The position numbers were made by a program, and so were the translations under genes. From positions 186,001 through 250,000 of the forward strand of contig NZ_JBBPCC010000008.1 in NCBI RefSeq assembly GCF_038070315.1: a DNA stretch of 64,000 bases, written 5' to 3'. Of the stretch, positions 25,201 through 33,141 are shown one piece after another. How positions within the stretch are numbered: position 1 is the stretch's first letter; each line of letters opens with the position of its first letter. The notes beneath the pieces are model-generated. The model ran no database searches, had not been told where the DNA came from, and worked only from the letters and a program-made list of their open reading frames with translations. The DNA comes from Paenibacillus_G filicis (GTDB lineage: Bacteria > Bacillota > Bacilli > Paenibacillales > NBRC-103111).

Positions 25201-27244
25201 TGAGCCGGATTTCCCTCTGCAGGGACCTAGCGAGCCTACGTCTGTTTATTATCACCACATGCCCGCCCAATTGGGGCAGACCATGGATTATCTGATCAGC
25301 GAACAGTCCCTGAAATCGGGAGGCAGCATCTCCTTTCCATCGGTATTCGAAACCAGCTTCCTTTGGTTCAAATATCACTTGTACGGCCATAAGCCAGGCA
25401 CCTTCTATGGGAATTCCGGTGTATGGCTGTGGATGCCCAAGGGGATTATCGAAACCGGAAATCCTCAACTGAACTGGATCACGGCGGAGAGCGGCAGCCG
25501 GTTCTATATCGGCCTCAGCAACGCCTCGGCTGAAGAACAGCAGGCGGAGGTTGTCCTGAACCCGCAGATCATCGGGCTGGATCCCCAGAAATCCTACCCG
25601 GTGACGATTATTCGCGATAACGGCACGCCTCAGCAAGCCGTTATGACCGGAGGCAAGCTTGACCTTACGGTTTCGGGCGGGGGGCTGACGGCGGTCATCG
25701 TAGCGGGACTGGATATTCAGGTGGAGCTTCACGGCGCTGAGCCTGCTGCGGATCCGAGCGATGCCAGCTATTTCTTCGACACGCACAGTCCCATCGATGC
25801 GGTGAAGGGCATGCTGATCGTCAAGCCGGATGGAACCTCTTATAACGCTTACGTGCAAGCCAAGACGGAGGAGGCCTCTACGCTTCATTATTCGCTGGAC
25901 GGGGGGGCGACGTACACCGCTGTACCCGATCTGATCTATCCGATGGAATGGTCCGTGCGGGTCGATGACCCGGCCCAGACCTTCACCTATTACGTGGAAG
26001 CGGCCGGCAAGCGGACCCGGGCGCGGACCCTGTACCTTCCCGCCTACACCGCGATTCCTCCGGCTCAGCCGGACTGGCAGCCGCAAGATTCCATCGTTGT
26101 GGACAATACCGAGGCTGTGACAGAAGGGGTATGGATTCGTGATACGACGGGGGACGGCTACTATTATGACGGATATGTATACGCTAGAGCGACATCGGGT
26201 GCGGCTACCGGCAAAATCCGTTGGCAGCCTGAGCTTCCAGAGACCGTAACTTACCATGTCTATTACAAGATTCCCCGGATGACCATAGCCAGCGAGAATT
26301 GGTCCACGAACGCCACCTTCCGTGTTTACTATGATGGCGGCTCGCAAGCCGTTACGGTGAACGAGCAGGCTTCCGCGGGAACCTGGGGCTATCTGGGGGC
26401 GTTCCCCTTCTCTGCAGGTGGAAGCGGGTATGTGGAGCTGACCAATCAGGGAAGCAATTCGCGGGTTGTAGCCGATGCAGTCATGTGGGTTAGCGAACAA
26501 GCCAGACCCGAGTGGGCTTCCGTAACCCTTAGCTCGAACAAAGAGGTGCTGGAGATGACCCGGACGGTCCAGCTGAGCGTGGCGGGTTACATGGACAATG
26601 GGCTGCCCGGGGATTTGAGCCAAGCGCAGGTGAATTACTATGTGGATCGAACCGATCTGGCAACGGTGGATGCTGGCGGCCTGGTCAGTCTGAACGCATT
26701 GGACGGGATTACTGCCGAGATCAAGGCCTGGGCTGTCGTAACCGTGGACGGCGTTACTTTGGAGACGCCCCGTCTGGCCCTTCCCATCCGGGATCTGGTT
26801 GTGATTGTAGACAACACGAACACGGACGGCTTGTACCAGGCGGAAGGCTCATGGAATCAGAGCAATCTGTACGGCTACAAGACCGGCGTAAAGTCACGCT
26901 ACACGACGACGCAGGGCTCGTCGGTCAAGTGGGTCGGTCAGCTTCCGGCAGGAGTCTATACGGTTTCTATCTATAACATCGTGCATACAACATCCCAGGA
27001 TCCCCATATCCAAGTGGAGCTGAAGCACCAAACGGTAACCGAGACCGTATACCTGAACCAATCGGCAGGGTCGTCCGGCTGGGTCAGCCTGGGTACTTAC
27101 TCGTTCACCGGAGACGGCAGTGAGTATGTGAAAATGACGAGAGTGACTCCCACGACAACGGACCCGCCTACTCCGGCTGCGGAGATGATCTATACCCGGG
27201 CGGATGCGGTCCGGTTCGAACGGAGATCGGGCTTGAATCCCTAA
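22259..27244 (+). CDS. Giant secreted multidomain protein with golvesin-like domains, putative polysaccharide-active enzyme
   Basis: A 1661-residue protein with a signal peptide (IRIWLLLSFIWVLLAPSTYY, cleavage likely after TAAA). Two tandem, clearly repeated beta domains of about 150 residues come first (about 36-190 and 195-335; shared SGWVELGEF/TGWVELGEY and TRVQPTTG motifs, both ending DAxKFEG). The 340-1160 core is rich in aromatic residues and resembles the toroid plus beta-sandwich layout of polysaccharide lyases or hydrolases (GSGWWSRAKSFID-like, SFLWFKYHLYGHKPG, GVWLWMPKG). Next are a beta domain (1170-1270), a third golvesin-like domain (about 1277-1416), a Big-like domain (about 1418-1513) and a fourth golvesin-like domain (about 1516-1655). 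GTG at 22259 has AAAGGAGGT eight bases upstream. The catalytic family could not be named. It probably generates the sugars taken up by the importer. Confidence 0.8.
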   Translation: MPGKIRIWLLLSFIWVLLAPSTYYGTGETAAAETPPYKTIIIDDGSLTIDGVVTSDPGNAINGYSTTGRWSTTTTVKGYNNSSSSRTDTLNNSITWNPALKEGNVKISLYKVDWEDKADNHVKLEVVHNGTTDVQYLDLRPSQGGSGWVELGEFYFNGASSEFVRLTRVQPTTGTILTRADAVKFEGYISQHEVPFHTLIMDDGDEGYSASSNWKISTGVKGYNNSSTRYTDTIHEAITWNPRLEAGLAKISVYKLDWADRADNNVKIEIVHNGQTDIQYLNLQPSAGGTGWVELGEYEFSGTGAEFVRITRVQPTTGNIVTRLDALKFEGFIKQKAPPLPPLRDRTLSNLTYVEKGSIENDTSKAIFYEASWDGGKSIVRDLYYKDGVTGTWVAANTVPERLEEQWVILDGDAGLRSNYYNTMNKSWVTFDGIEFTGSQTVVLTDSSHESDYSFSVTWSMEHDKPEVSYAFTPRRDGNYVIGYQSFTAEASTEVKEVLSGFKSHAKMVGTVESVGLWQLTAPMGLVEKADGNGGALTYGVFVPSGELPLEFEAHGGASSQRLGISLVNNEGSVQPILYAPQFGAYSHMTAESTYRFRIGLLARNSTLYDAYEHILRSEYGYTAYRKNVAGQSLTDAMFNMIDLLKIEPDGDDSVQYVPSPSGWWSRAKSFIDIENEDSVRATSNGVLLSAYYLTGDDDLYDSRALPSVEFGVSRNNFGWSPTKKPVYSVPSWWKMGSLPYDVSSVAALSELMKGTAGIGKLAQEEYRYRNPDQSGRGPVIQPLMMYRATGEAFYLQQAKAQADAYIAQHIDTPASENMSPNEFIYNHGKLWMEILELYEETKEQPYLNAAYKEAKRYATMFVARPVPEGSFTIPQPAAPYRESFHWPASGKYAYPRDDFPEYESGDMAVDSWLVSPSGLTFEAANTSLYYRMNAQEAPFLLRLSQYTGDTLLQDIAHNAVIGRYSNYPGYYYKGFSVSQLEPDFPLQGPSEPTSVYYHHMPAQLGQTMDYLISEQSLKSGGSISFPSVFETSFLWFKYHLYGHKPGTFYGNSGVWLWMPKGIIETGNPQLNWITAESGSRFYIGLSNASAEEQQAEVVLNPQIIGLDPQKSYPVTIIRDNGTPQQAVMTGGKLDLTVSGGGLTAVIVAGLDIQVELHGAEPAADPSDASYFFDTHSPIDAVKGMLIVKPDGTSYNAYVQAKTEEASTLHYSLDGGATYTAVPDLIYPMEWSVRVDDPAQTFTYYVEAAGKRTRARTLYLPAYTAIPPAQPDWQPQDSIVVDNTEAVTEGVWIRDTTGDGYYYDGYVYARATSGAATGKIRWQPELPETVTYHVYYKIPRMTIASENWSTNATFRVYYDGGSQAVTVNEQASAGTWGYLGAFPFSAGGSGYVELTNQGSNSRVVADAVMWVSEQARPEWASVTLSSNKEVLEMTRTVQLSVAGYMDNGLPGDLSQAQVNYYVDRTDLATVDAGGLVSLNALDGITAEIKAWAVVTVDGVTLETPRLALPIRDLVVIVDNTNTDGLYQAEGSWNQSNLYGYKTGVKSRYTTTQGSSVKWVGQLPAGVYTVSIYNIVHTTSQDPHIQVELKHQTVTETVYLNQSAGSSGWVSLGTYSFTGDGSEYVKMTRVTPTTTDPPTPAAEMIYTRADAVRFERRSGLNP

Positions 27245-27308
27245 GGTTCGAATGGCAGATCTGTCAATCGGCCTTAAGGGAATCGCTGAATTCCAAAGAA
27301 AGATAAAA

Positions 27309-27460
27309 GACATCTAGGCTGATATGCGCAAAGAAGCCGGCTTCGTCCGCCTGTAAGGCGGCCCTGGAAGCGGCTTCTTTGCTGTGCCAATGTCAAGAGT
27401 GAGGATACAGGTCCCGGAACTGGCTCGGAGAGAACCCGGTATGTTCCTTAAACATGCGGG
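27309..27460. repeat. 152-bp direct repeat, right copy (B) bordering the glycan island
   Basis: The partner of 12568-12719, offset by exactly 14741 bases without gaps and with 9 mismatches. Here the repeat is embedded in an intact araC gene and its terminator, so it is likely the ancestral context. The block between the copies holds the importer, two-component system, FAD enzyme and secreted protein. Confidence 0.95.
27328..27382. terminator. Bidirectional terminator between the secreted-protein gene and araC
   Basis: GCAAAGAAGCCG/CGGCTTCTTTGC, with an inner CCGCC/GGCGG hairpin, as in copy A. It sits between two convergent genes and can end both transcripts. Confidence 0.8.
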
Positions 27461-28223
27461 AAAAATAAGACATCTCCAGCCCCAGCGAGTCGGCGATTTC
27501 CGTCACGTTGAGGGGGGAGAAGGAGAGCAGACGCTTGGCCTTATCCATACGCCGCCGGTTGATGTATTGGATGGGAGAAGCGCCTGTCGTGTTCTTGAAC
27601 ACCCGGATGAAATAGTTGGGGTGGAAATGCGCCACCTGAGCCAGCTCCTCCAGCGATAGATGTTCGGCCAGATGCTCATCGATGTAGCGGAGCACCTGAT
27701 TGATCTTGTCCAGAGTTGCGGATGCTCCGGTGCGGAAGCGTACAGGACCCGCCCGATCGAGGAACCCGGCGAGCAGCTCCAGCAGCAATGCGTTCACCCG
27801 CAGGCCGGAGCTCAAGGTATCCGCCTTGTGCCAGTGAATGAGCTGCTCGAAGGTGTCCTCCAGCTGAGGGGAGTGTCCGACTTCGACAAAGGGCGGCACG
27901 TCCAGCAGCTGGAACAGCGGTTGCTCGCCCGTTTTGGCTGTAAAGTGGCACCAGTATTTGCCGAACGGATCCCCGCCTGTCGTCCCGTAGGCCTGAATCT
28001 CTCCAGCCGGCAGCAGGAAGAGCTGGCCGGGCTTCGGATAGTAGGTCTGCTGGCCGATTTTGACGTATCCCTCGCCTTCGAGGATATAGTAAAGCTTGTT
28101 GAAATCAGGTACGTAATCGTCGTCTCTCCAGGAGTCCGAAACTTTGGTGTAGGAGGCAATGGAGAGATCGAGCTGCACAGCGGCTATATATTTTTTCCAA
28201 TAAGCGGTTTGATCGGCCATCAT
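27393..28223 (-). CDS. AraC-family transcriptional regulator with cupin sensor domain
   Basis: The 276-residue regulator has an N-terminal cupin (about 15-150: LYYILEGEGYVKIGQQTYYP, GQLFLLPAGEIQAYG) and a C-terminal AraC double helix-turn-helix (about 175-270: LSLEELAQVAHFHPNYFIRV, GASPIQYINRRRMDKAKRLL, VTEIADSLGLEMSYFSRMFK). The cupin probably binds a sugar or related effector. It is convergent with the giant secreted-protein gene, and its 3' end, including the terminator, is duplicated at 12568-12719. Upstream it is divergent from a MarR gene. The start has AGGAGC upstream at a somewhat long distance, with two adjacent ATGs possible. Confidence 0.92.
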   Translation of the reverse strand: MMADQTAYWKKYIAAVQLDLSIASYTKVSDSWRDDDYVPDFNKLYYILEGEGYVKIGQQTYYPKPGQLFLLPAGEIQAYGTTGGDPFGKYWCHFTAKTGEQPLFQLLDVPPFVEVGHSPQLEDTFEQLIHWHKADTLSSGLRVNALLLELLAGFLDRAGPVRFRTGASATLDKINQVLRYIDEHLAEHLSLEELAQVAHFHPNYFIRVFKNTTGASPIQYINRRRMDKAKRLLSFSPLNVTEIADSLGLEMSYFSRMFKEHTGFSPSQFRDLYPHS

Positions 28224-28361
28224 GGCTAGTCCATCTGCTCCTCGCTTGTTGACTGCTGAGCTTGAATGCCCCCATTATATCGAATCACTCCCGGAACTTC
28301 ACTATAAAAATGTCTAGCTGGGCGAACCCGCGAAGGCGTCTGTCGGGCCTGGAGAATCCTA

Positions 28362-28402
28362 TTGACAGATATAATTCACGTGTATATATTTAGGTTAGCT
28401 AA
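28362..28402 (+). promoter_or_regulatory. Sigma-A promoter and operator candidate for the MarR-exporter operon
   Basis: TTGACA (28362-28367), a 17-base spacer, and TATATT (28385-28390) form a near-consensus promoter. TTAGCTAA (28395-28402), an 8-bp palindrome, follows where transcription should start and is placed to let a MarR protein block RNA polymerase. The MarR gene starts about 85 bases further on. Confidence 0.75.
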
Positions 28403-28486
28403 GTAAAATAATAAGTGATGAAATATTTGCGAAGTCAGGTAATCCATGATCGCTATGTTCGCACACTTCAATAAGGAGCTGGAGGT

Positions 28487-29104
28487 ATGAGTGAAGAGCA
28501 TGATGATATGGCCCTGGAGCTGATGCGCGCTTTTCGGCAGCTGCGGCAGGTGAACTGGGGCAACCGCAGGCCGTTAGAGGGCTGTACGCCAAGTGAGACC
28601 ATGTTGTTATTCGTCGTACGCAGAAGTATGAATGGCTGCAGACCTGGAAGAGGAGGGGGATTTGGGGGGCCTGGATTCCACCGGGAAGGCCGCATGCAGC
28701 ACTCAGGTCAGCGGGGTGATCCTGAGCCACGGGAGACAGGTAAGCACGATGAGCCGTCAGGCGGGCCTCAGGGCTTGAAGGCCAGCGAGCTCAGCGAGCT
28801 TCTGCGCGTATCGTCGCCCACCGTCTCGCAGATGGTGAATGTCCTGGAGGCTCGGGGACTGCTGGAGCGTCAGGCTGACCCGTCAGACCGCAGGGTGGTG
28901 CGGATCCGGCTTAGTGATGCAGGTCTGCAAGCAACGGCTGAAGGAGAACGGCGGATGCTGGAGGGCATGACGGGCTTGATCGGACATCTCGGGGCAGAGC
29001 GTTCCAGTCAGTTGACCGGGCTGCTGAACGATGTAGGTGCGTACTACCGCGAGCTTGCAGGTAAAGCTGAGGCGCAGCGGTCCGATGAAATGGATCATCT
29101 ATAA
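28487..29104 (+). CDS. MarR-family regulator with a Gly-rich insertion
   Basis: The 205-residue protein carries the MarR winged helix: recognition region SELLRVSSPTVSQMVNVLEA, wing DPSDRRVVRIRLSDAG, and the dimer helices at both ends. An unusual stretch of about 45 residues, rich in Gly, Arg and His (RPGRGGGFGGPGFHREGRMQ and beyond), interrupts the core between the second helix and the DNA-binding domain; typical MarR proteins (about 150 residues) lack it. The ATG follows GGAGG. It is the first gene of an operon with two ABC exporter halves, which it most likely represses through the operator at the promoter. The insertion might be a sensor loop or simply a tolerated low-complexity expansion. 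Confidence 0.88.
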   Translation: MSEEHDDMALELMRAFRQLRQVNWGNRRPLEGCTPSETMLLFVVRRSMNGCRPGRGGGFGGPGFHREGRMQHSGQRGDPEPRETGKHDEPSGGPQGLKASELSELLRVSSPTVSQMVNVLEARGLLERQADPSDRRVVRIRLSDAGLQATAEGERRMLEGMTGLIGHLGAERSSQLTGLLNDVGAYYRELAGKAEAQRSDEMDHL

Positions 29105-29123
29105 AGCTTAGGAGGAAGCGGAT

Positions 29124-30851
29124 ATGTTGAAATTATTCCGGTATCTCAAGCCTTACCGGGTGGCCGTGGGGCTCGTCTTGGTCCTTATTCTGCTCCAATC
29201 GTTGTCCGACCTGTATCTGCCTACCTTGATGGCTGATATCGTCGACCACGGCGTTGTCACCGGGGATACGCCGTATATTTGGCGGATCGGCGGATTCATG
29301 CTGCTCGTCGCCGCGCTCGGCGCGGCCTGTTCCGTGGGCGCAAGCTACTGGTCGTCCCGAGCGGCCAGCGGCTTCGCCCGCGATCTGCGCAGCCGTGTAT
29401 TCGCCCATGTGGAGCAGTTCTCGCTCCAGGAGTTCGATAAGATCGGCACAGCTTCGCTGATCACCCGAACGACCAACGATATTAACCAGCTCTATCAAGT
29501 ACTGGGCATCATGATGCGCGTTATCGTGATGGCTCCGATGATGTGCATCGGCGGGATCGTGATGGCGGTCTCCAAGGATGCGGTGCTGTCCCTTGTGCTG
29601 ATCGGCATTGTGCCGTTGCTGGCCTTGTTCATCTTCCTCGTCTTCCGTAAGGGCGGTCCGCTCTTCAAGGCGATGCAGACCAAGCTGGACCGGCTGAGCC
29701 TCGTCCTGCGTGAGCAGCTGACGGGAGTTCGGGTTATCCGCTCGTTCAACCGGATTCCGCATGAGCAGGAGCGGTTTGCCCAGGCCAACGGCGATCTGAC
29801 GGATACGGCGATCCAGGTGAACCGGATTATGGCTTCCATGATGCCGGTCATGATGCTGGTGCTGAATTTTGCCGGCATCGCGATCATCTGGTACGGAGGC
29901 ATCCGCATCGACAACGGCCATATGCAGGTCGGCGACCTGATCGCTTTCATTCAATATGCGTGGCAGATCATGTTCTCGCTCGTCTTTGCATCGATGATGT
30001 TCGTCATGATTCCCCGCGCTTCCGCCTCGGCGGTTCGCATCCAGGAGGTACTGACGATGAAGCCGGATATCCGTGACGGCGAGTCGTCACGCCCTAGGAC
30101 AGCTACGCGGCCTTCCGTAGAGTTTCGCGGGGTAAGCTTCCGTTATCCGGGAGCCGAGATGCCTGCGCTGACGGATATCTCATTCGAGACGCATCCGGGC
30201 GAGGTGACCGCGATTATCGGGGGTACCGGCTCCGGCAAGTCTACCCTGATCAATCTGATCCCGCGATTCTATGATGTGGAGGAAGGCCAGGTACTTATCG
30301 GGGGGAGCGATGTTCGCACGATGACGCAGGAAAGTCTGCGGCTTCAGATCGGTCTGGTGCCGCAGAAGGCTACGCTCTTCACCGGGACGGTCGCCGAGAA
30401 TATCCGCTACGGCAACGAGGAAGCTAGCGAGGAGGAGTTGCGGCGTGCCGCGGAGATTGCTCAGGCTTCCGACTTTATCGGCAAGATGCCGGAGGGATAC
30501 AACGCTCCGATCTCGCAAGGCGGCGCCAACGTGTCGGGCGGACAGAAGCAGCGTCTCGCCATCGCCCGTGCGCTGGTGAGACGCCCGGCGATATACCTGT
30601 TCGACGACAGCTTCTCGGCGCTTGACCTCAAGACGGATGCGAAGCTCCGCGCGGCGCTGCTGCCTGAGACGGCGGATGCCTGCGTGCTGATCGTTGCCCA
30701 GCGGGTGAGCACCGTCATGGAGGCGGATCGGATTCTTGTCCTTCACGAGGGCCGACTGGTAGGCTCCGGCACCCATCGCGAGCTGCTGGAATCGTCGCCC
30801 GTTTACCGTGAAATTGCAGCTTCCCAGCTGACGGAGGAGGAGATCGCATGA
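29124..30851 (+). CDS. ABC exporter half-transporter, degenerate-site subunit of a heterodimer
   Basis: A 575-residue half-transporter: a six-helix membrane domain (about 10-310) then an ATPase domain with Walker A GGTGSGKST (about 366-374), signature VSGGQKQR, and Walker B FDD. The catalytic Glu position is D495 (LFDDSFSALD), which marks the subunit whose own ATP site is weak in heterodimeric exporters such as BmrCD or TM287/288. Its signature is canonical. It lies 20 bases after the MarR gene and overlaps the partner gene by four bases (ATGA). The likely role is drug or peptide export under MarR control. Confidence 0.93.
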   Translation: MLKLFRYLKPYRVAVGLVLVLILLQSLSDLYLPTLMADIVDHGVVTGDTPYIWRIGGFMLLVAALGAACSVGASYWSSRAASGFARDLRSRVFAHVEQFSLQEFDKIGTASLITRTTNDINQLYQVLGIMMRVIVMAPMMCIGGIVMAVSKDAVLSLVLIGIVPLLALFIFLVFRKGGPLFKAMQTKLDRLSLVLREQLTGVRVIRSFNRIPHEQERFAQANGDLTDTAIQVNRIMASMMPVMMLVLNFAGIAIIWYGGIRIDNGHMQVGDLIAFIQYAWQIMFSLVFASMMFVMIPRASASAVRIQEVLTMKPDIRDGESSRPRTATRPSVEFRGVSFRYPGAEMPALTDISFETHPGEVTAIIGGTGSGKSTLINLIPRFYDVEEGQVLIGGSDVRTMTQESLRLQIGLVPQKATLFTGTVAENIRYGNEEASEEELRRAAEIAQASDFIGKMPEGYNAPISQGGANVSGGQKQRLAIARALVRRPAIYLFDDSFSALDLKTDAKLRAALLPETADACVLIVAQRVSTVMEADRILVLHEGRLVGSGTHRELLESSPVYREIAASQLTEEEIA

Positions 30852-32782
30852 GCGAGCAGCAGCGCATGACACAGGGCGGCGGCCAGGCTCCTGGAGGAGC
30901 TGCGTCAGGGAGGCCTGGCGGACCGGGCGGACCGGGGTTCGGCTTCGGTCCGGGCCGTGGCGGCCCCGGTATGATGGGCCCTGCGCAGAAGGCCAAGAAT
31001 TTCAAAGGCACGCTGCGCAGGCTCATCGGGTATCTCAAGCCGCACAGGCTATCGCTCGGTCTCGTACTGGCCGCAGCCGTGCTCAGTACGGTATTCTCCA
31101 TCGTCAGCCCCAAGATTATGGGTAACGCGACGACCAAGCTGTTCGAAGGCATGATGGAGAAGCTGAAGGGGATACCGGGAGCGGGCATTGATTTCGGATA
31201 TATAGGCAATATTCTGCTTGTGCTTGCCGGGTTGTACATCGTCAGCACCTTGTTCAGCTATCTGCAGCAGTATGTGATGGCCGGCGTGTCGCAGCGGATC
31301 GTGTATGACCTGCGGGATGAAGTGAACCGGAAGCTGGCGAAGCTTCCGCTCAAATACTTCGACGCCCGTCCGCATGGCGATACGCTCAGCCGGGTCTCCG
31401 GCGATATCGAGACGATCAGCAGCACCCTCCAGCAGAGCTTGACGCAGCTGGTCACCTCGATCGTGACCCTGGTCGGCGTGGTGGTGATGATGCTGACGAT
31501 CAGTCCGCTGATGACGCTCATCGTCGTCGCGACGCTGCCGCTCAGCTTTGTGGTGATCCGGCTGGTGACGCCGCGGTCGCAGAAGCATTTCCGGACGATG
31601 CAGCAGTCGCTCGGGCAGCTGAACGGACATGTGGAGGAGATGTATACGGGTCATCCGATCGTGAAGGCCTACGGCCATGAGCAGAAGTCGGTCGACCAGT
31701 TCAATGCCGTGAACGCACGCATGTACGAAGCGGCCTGGCGGTCGCAGTTTATATCGGGGACGATCATGCCGCTGATGAATTTCGTCGGCAACCTGGGCTA
31801 TGTGCTGGTCAGCGTCGTCGGGGGCATTCTGGTCATGAAGGGGACGATCCGCATCGGGGATGTGCAGGCCTTCATCTCCTACTCCCGCCAATTCTCCATG
31901 CCGATCAGCCAGACGGCCCAGATCGCCAATATTATTCAGTCCACAATCGCCGCGGCCGAGCGGGTGTTCGAGCTGCTGGATGAGCCCGAGGAAGCTGCGG
32001 AGCCGCAGACGCCTGCCGTTCTTGCCGAGCCGAGAGGCGAGGTACGCTTCGAGCATGTCGACTTCGGCTACAAGGAGGATGTGCGGCTGATCGAGGATAT
32101 GAATCTTCAAGTGGAGCCGGGGCAAACGGTAGCGATCGTCGGTCCGACAGGTGCGGGCAAGACGACGCTGATCAATCTGCTGATGCGCTTCTACGAGTTG
32201 AATGGCGGACGCATCACGATCGACGGTGTCGATATCACGAGCCTGAGGAGAGCCGATCTGCGCGGCCTGCTCGGGATGGTGCTGCAGGATACGTGGCTGT
32301 TCAACGGCACGATCCGGGACAATATCGCGTACGGCCGGGCTGGAGCGACCGAGGAAGAGGTTGTGGCAGCTGCCAAAGCGGCCTATGCGGATCATTTCAT
32401 CCGTACGCTGCCAGAAGGCTACGACACGAAGCTCAATGAGGAAGCCTCCAACATCTCGCAGGGGCAGAAGCAGCTGCTGACCATCGCCCGGGCCATTCTG
32501 GCCGACCCGCCGATTCTGATTCTCGATGAAGCGACGAGCAGCGTGGACACCCGGACCGAGGCTCATATCCAGCGTGCGATGAATGAGCTGATGCAGGGCC
32601 GAACGAGCTTCGTCATCGCGCACAGGCTGTCGACAATCCGCTATGCGGACCTGATCCTGGTCATGAATCAAGGCTCGGTCATCGAGCAAGGAACCCATGA
32701 TGAGCTGCTCAAGGCGGGGGGCTTCTATGCCGACCTGTACGAGAGCCAGTTCAGCGGCGGAGCGCGCAGCCGGGCCGTCTAG
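30848..32782 (+). CDS. ABC exporter half-transporter, catalytic subunit of the heterodimer
   Basis: The 644-residue partner begins with a Gly/Pro-rich cytosolic extension of about 50 residues (GGPGGPGFGFGPGRGGPGMM), followed by the membrane domain (about 60-380) and an ATPase domain with Walker A GPTGAGKTT, Walker B LILDEATSSVD (D560, catalytic E561) and a changed signature NISQGQKQ. The intact Glu here and the altered signature fit the usual split: one functional and one degenerate ATP site formed across the dimer with the preceding protein. It is translationally coupled to the first subunit and is followed by a terminator at 32911-32937. Confidence 0.93.
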   Translation: MSEQQRMTQGGGQAPGGAASGRPGGPGGPGFGFGPGRGGPGMMGPAQKAKNFKGTLRRLIGYLKPHRLSLGLVLAAAVLSTVFSIVSPKIMGNATTKLFEGMMEKLKGIPGAGIDFGYIGNILLVLAGLYIVSTLFSYLQQYVMAGVSQRIVYDLRDEVNRKLAKLPLKYFDARPHGDTLSRVSGDIETISSTLQQSLTQLVTSIVTLVGVVVMMLTISPLMTLIVVATLPLSFVVIRLVTPRSQKHFRTMQQSLGQLNGHVEEMYTGHPIVKAYGHEQKSVDQFNAVNARMYEAAWRSQFISGTIMPLMNFVGNLGYVLVSVVGGILVMKGTIRIGDVQAFISYSRQFSMPISQTAQIANIIQSTIAAAERVFELLDEPEEAAEPQTPAVLAEPRGEVRFEHVDFGYKEDVRLIEDMNLQVEPGQTVAIVGPTGAGKTTLINLLMRFYELNGGRITIDGVDITSLRRADLRGLLGMVLQDTWLFNGTIRDNIAYGRAGATEEEVVAAAKAAYADHFIRTLPEGYDTKLNEEASNISQGQKQLLTIARAILADPPILILDEATSSVDTRTEAHIQRAMNELMQGRTSFVIAHRLSTIRYADLILVMNQGSVIEQGTHDELLKAGGFYADLYESQFSGGARSRAV

Positions 32783-32910
32783 CCGGTCTTCTTGGAGGTG
32801 GCTGGGCAAATCCGGGGCAGCGCTGGGAAACCCGCTCAAGGTTGTGGCCTTGCAGCGGTCGCGGACGTTGTCCTATAGGGACAGCTCAGCCGTTCATACA
32901 CAAGGAATTT

Positions 32911-32937
32911 GAGGGCGATGCCGAATCGCCCTCTTTG
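32911..32937 (+). terminator. Terminator of the MarR-exporter operon
   Basis: GAGGGCGAT and ATCGCCCTC form a perfect 9-bp stem followed by TTTGCT, about 130 bases after the second exporter gene. Confidence 0.75.
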
Positions 32938-33089
32938 CTATGCAAGCAGTGGCATCCTCAGGGTGGGAATGCTGGTTCAGCAGGGCTTCCTCTTATTGCC
33001 CTTGGGCCGCGGGCCCAGCGGAGGGCCTTTTACTAGGCGGCTTGCAGCCGGTACATCGGGCTAGCTGCTTCGTAATCGGGCCGGACTCA
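32938..33089. other. Spacer between the exporter operon and the helicase gene
   Basis: Part of a 359-base gene-free stretch (32783-33141). Apart from the terminator and the promoter with SOS box annotated separately, nothing recognisable was found. Confidence 0.5.
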
Positions 33090-33120
33090 TGGTATAGTAA
33101 TAGGAACGAACGTATGTTTT
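33090..33120 (+). promoter_or_regulatory. Extended -10 promoter with LexA (SOS) box for the helicase gene
   Basis: TGGTATAGT (33090-33098) is an extended -10 element. CGAACGTATGTTTT (33107-33120) matches 13 of 14 positions of the Bacillus LexA consensus CGAACRNRYGTTYC. The box would cover the transcription start, as at classical SOS genes. The downstream gene encodes a DNA repair-type enzyme. Confidence 0.65.
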
Positions 33121-33141
33121 GGGACGGAAGCGGGTGAGAGC

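Noticed and set aside
23405..26623. Open frame of more than 1000 codons on the minus strand inside the giant secreted-protein gene
   Set aside because: It is the mirror of a GC-rich coding frame on the plus strand, has no family features or ribosome binding site, and the plus-strand protein has a signal peptide and recognisable domains.
31049..32839. Open frame of about 600 codons antisense to the second exporter gene
   Set aside because: The plus strand encodes complete ABC motifs; the antisense product is His/Arg/Asp-rich without any domain. The same holds for 48240-50042.
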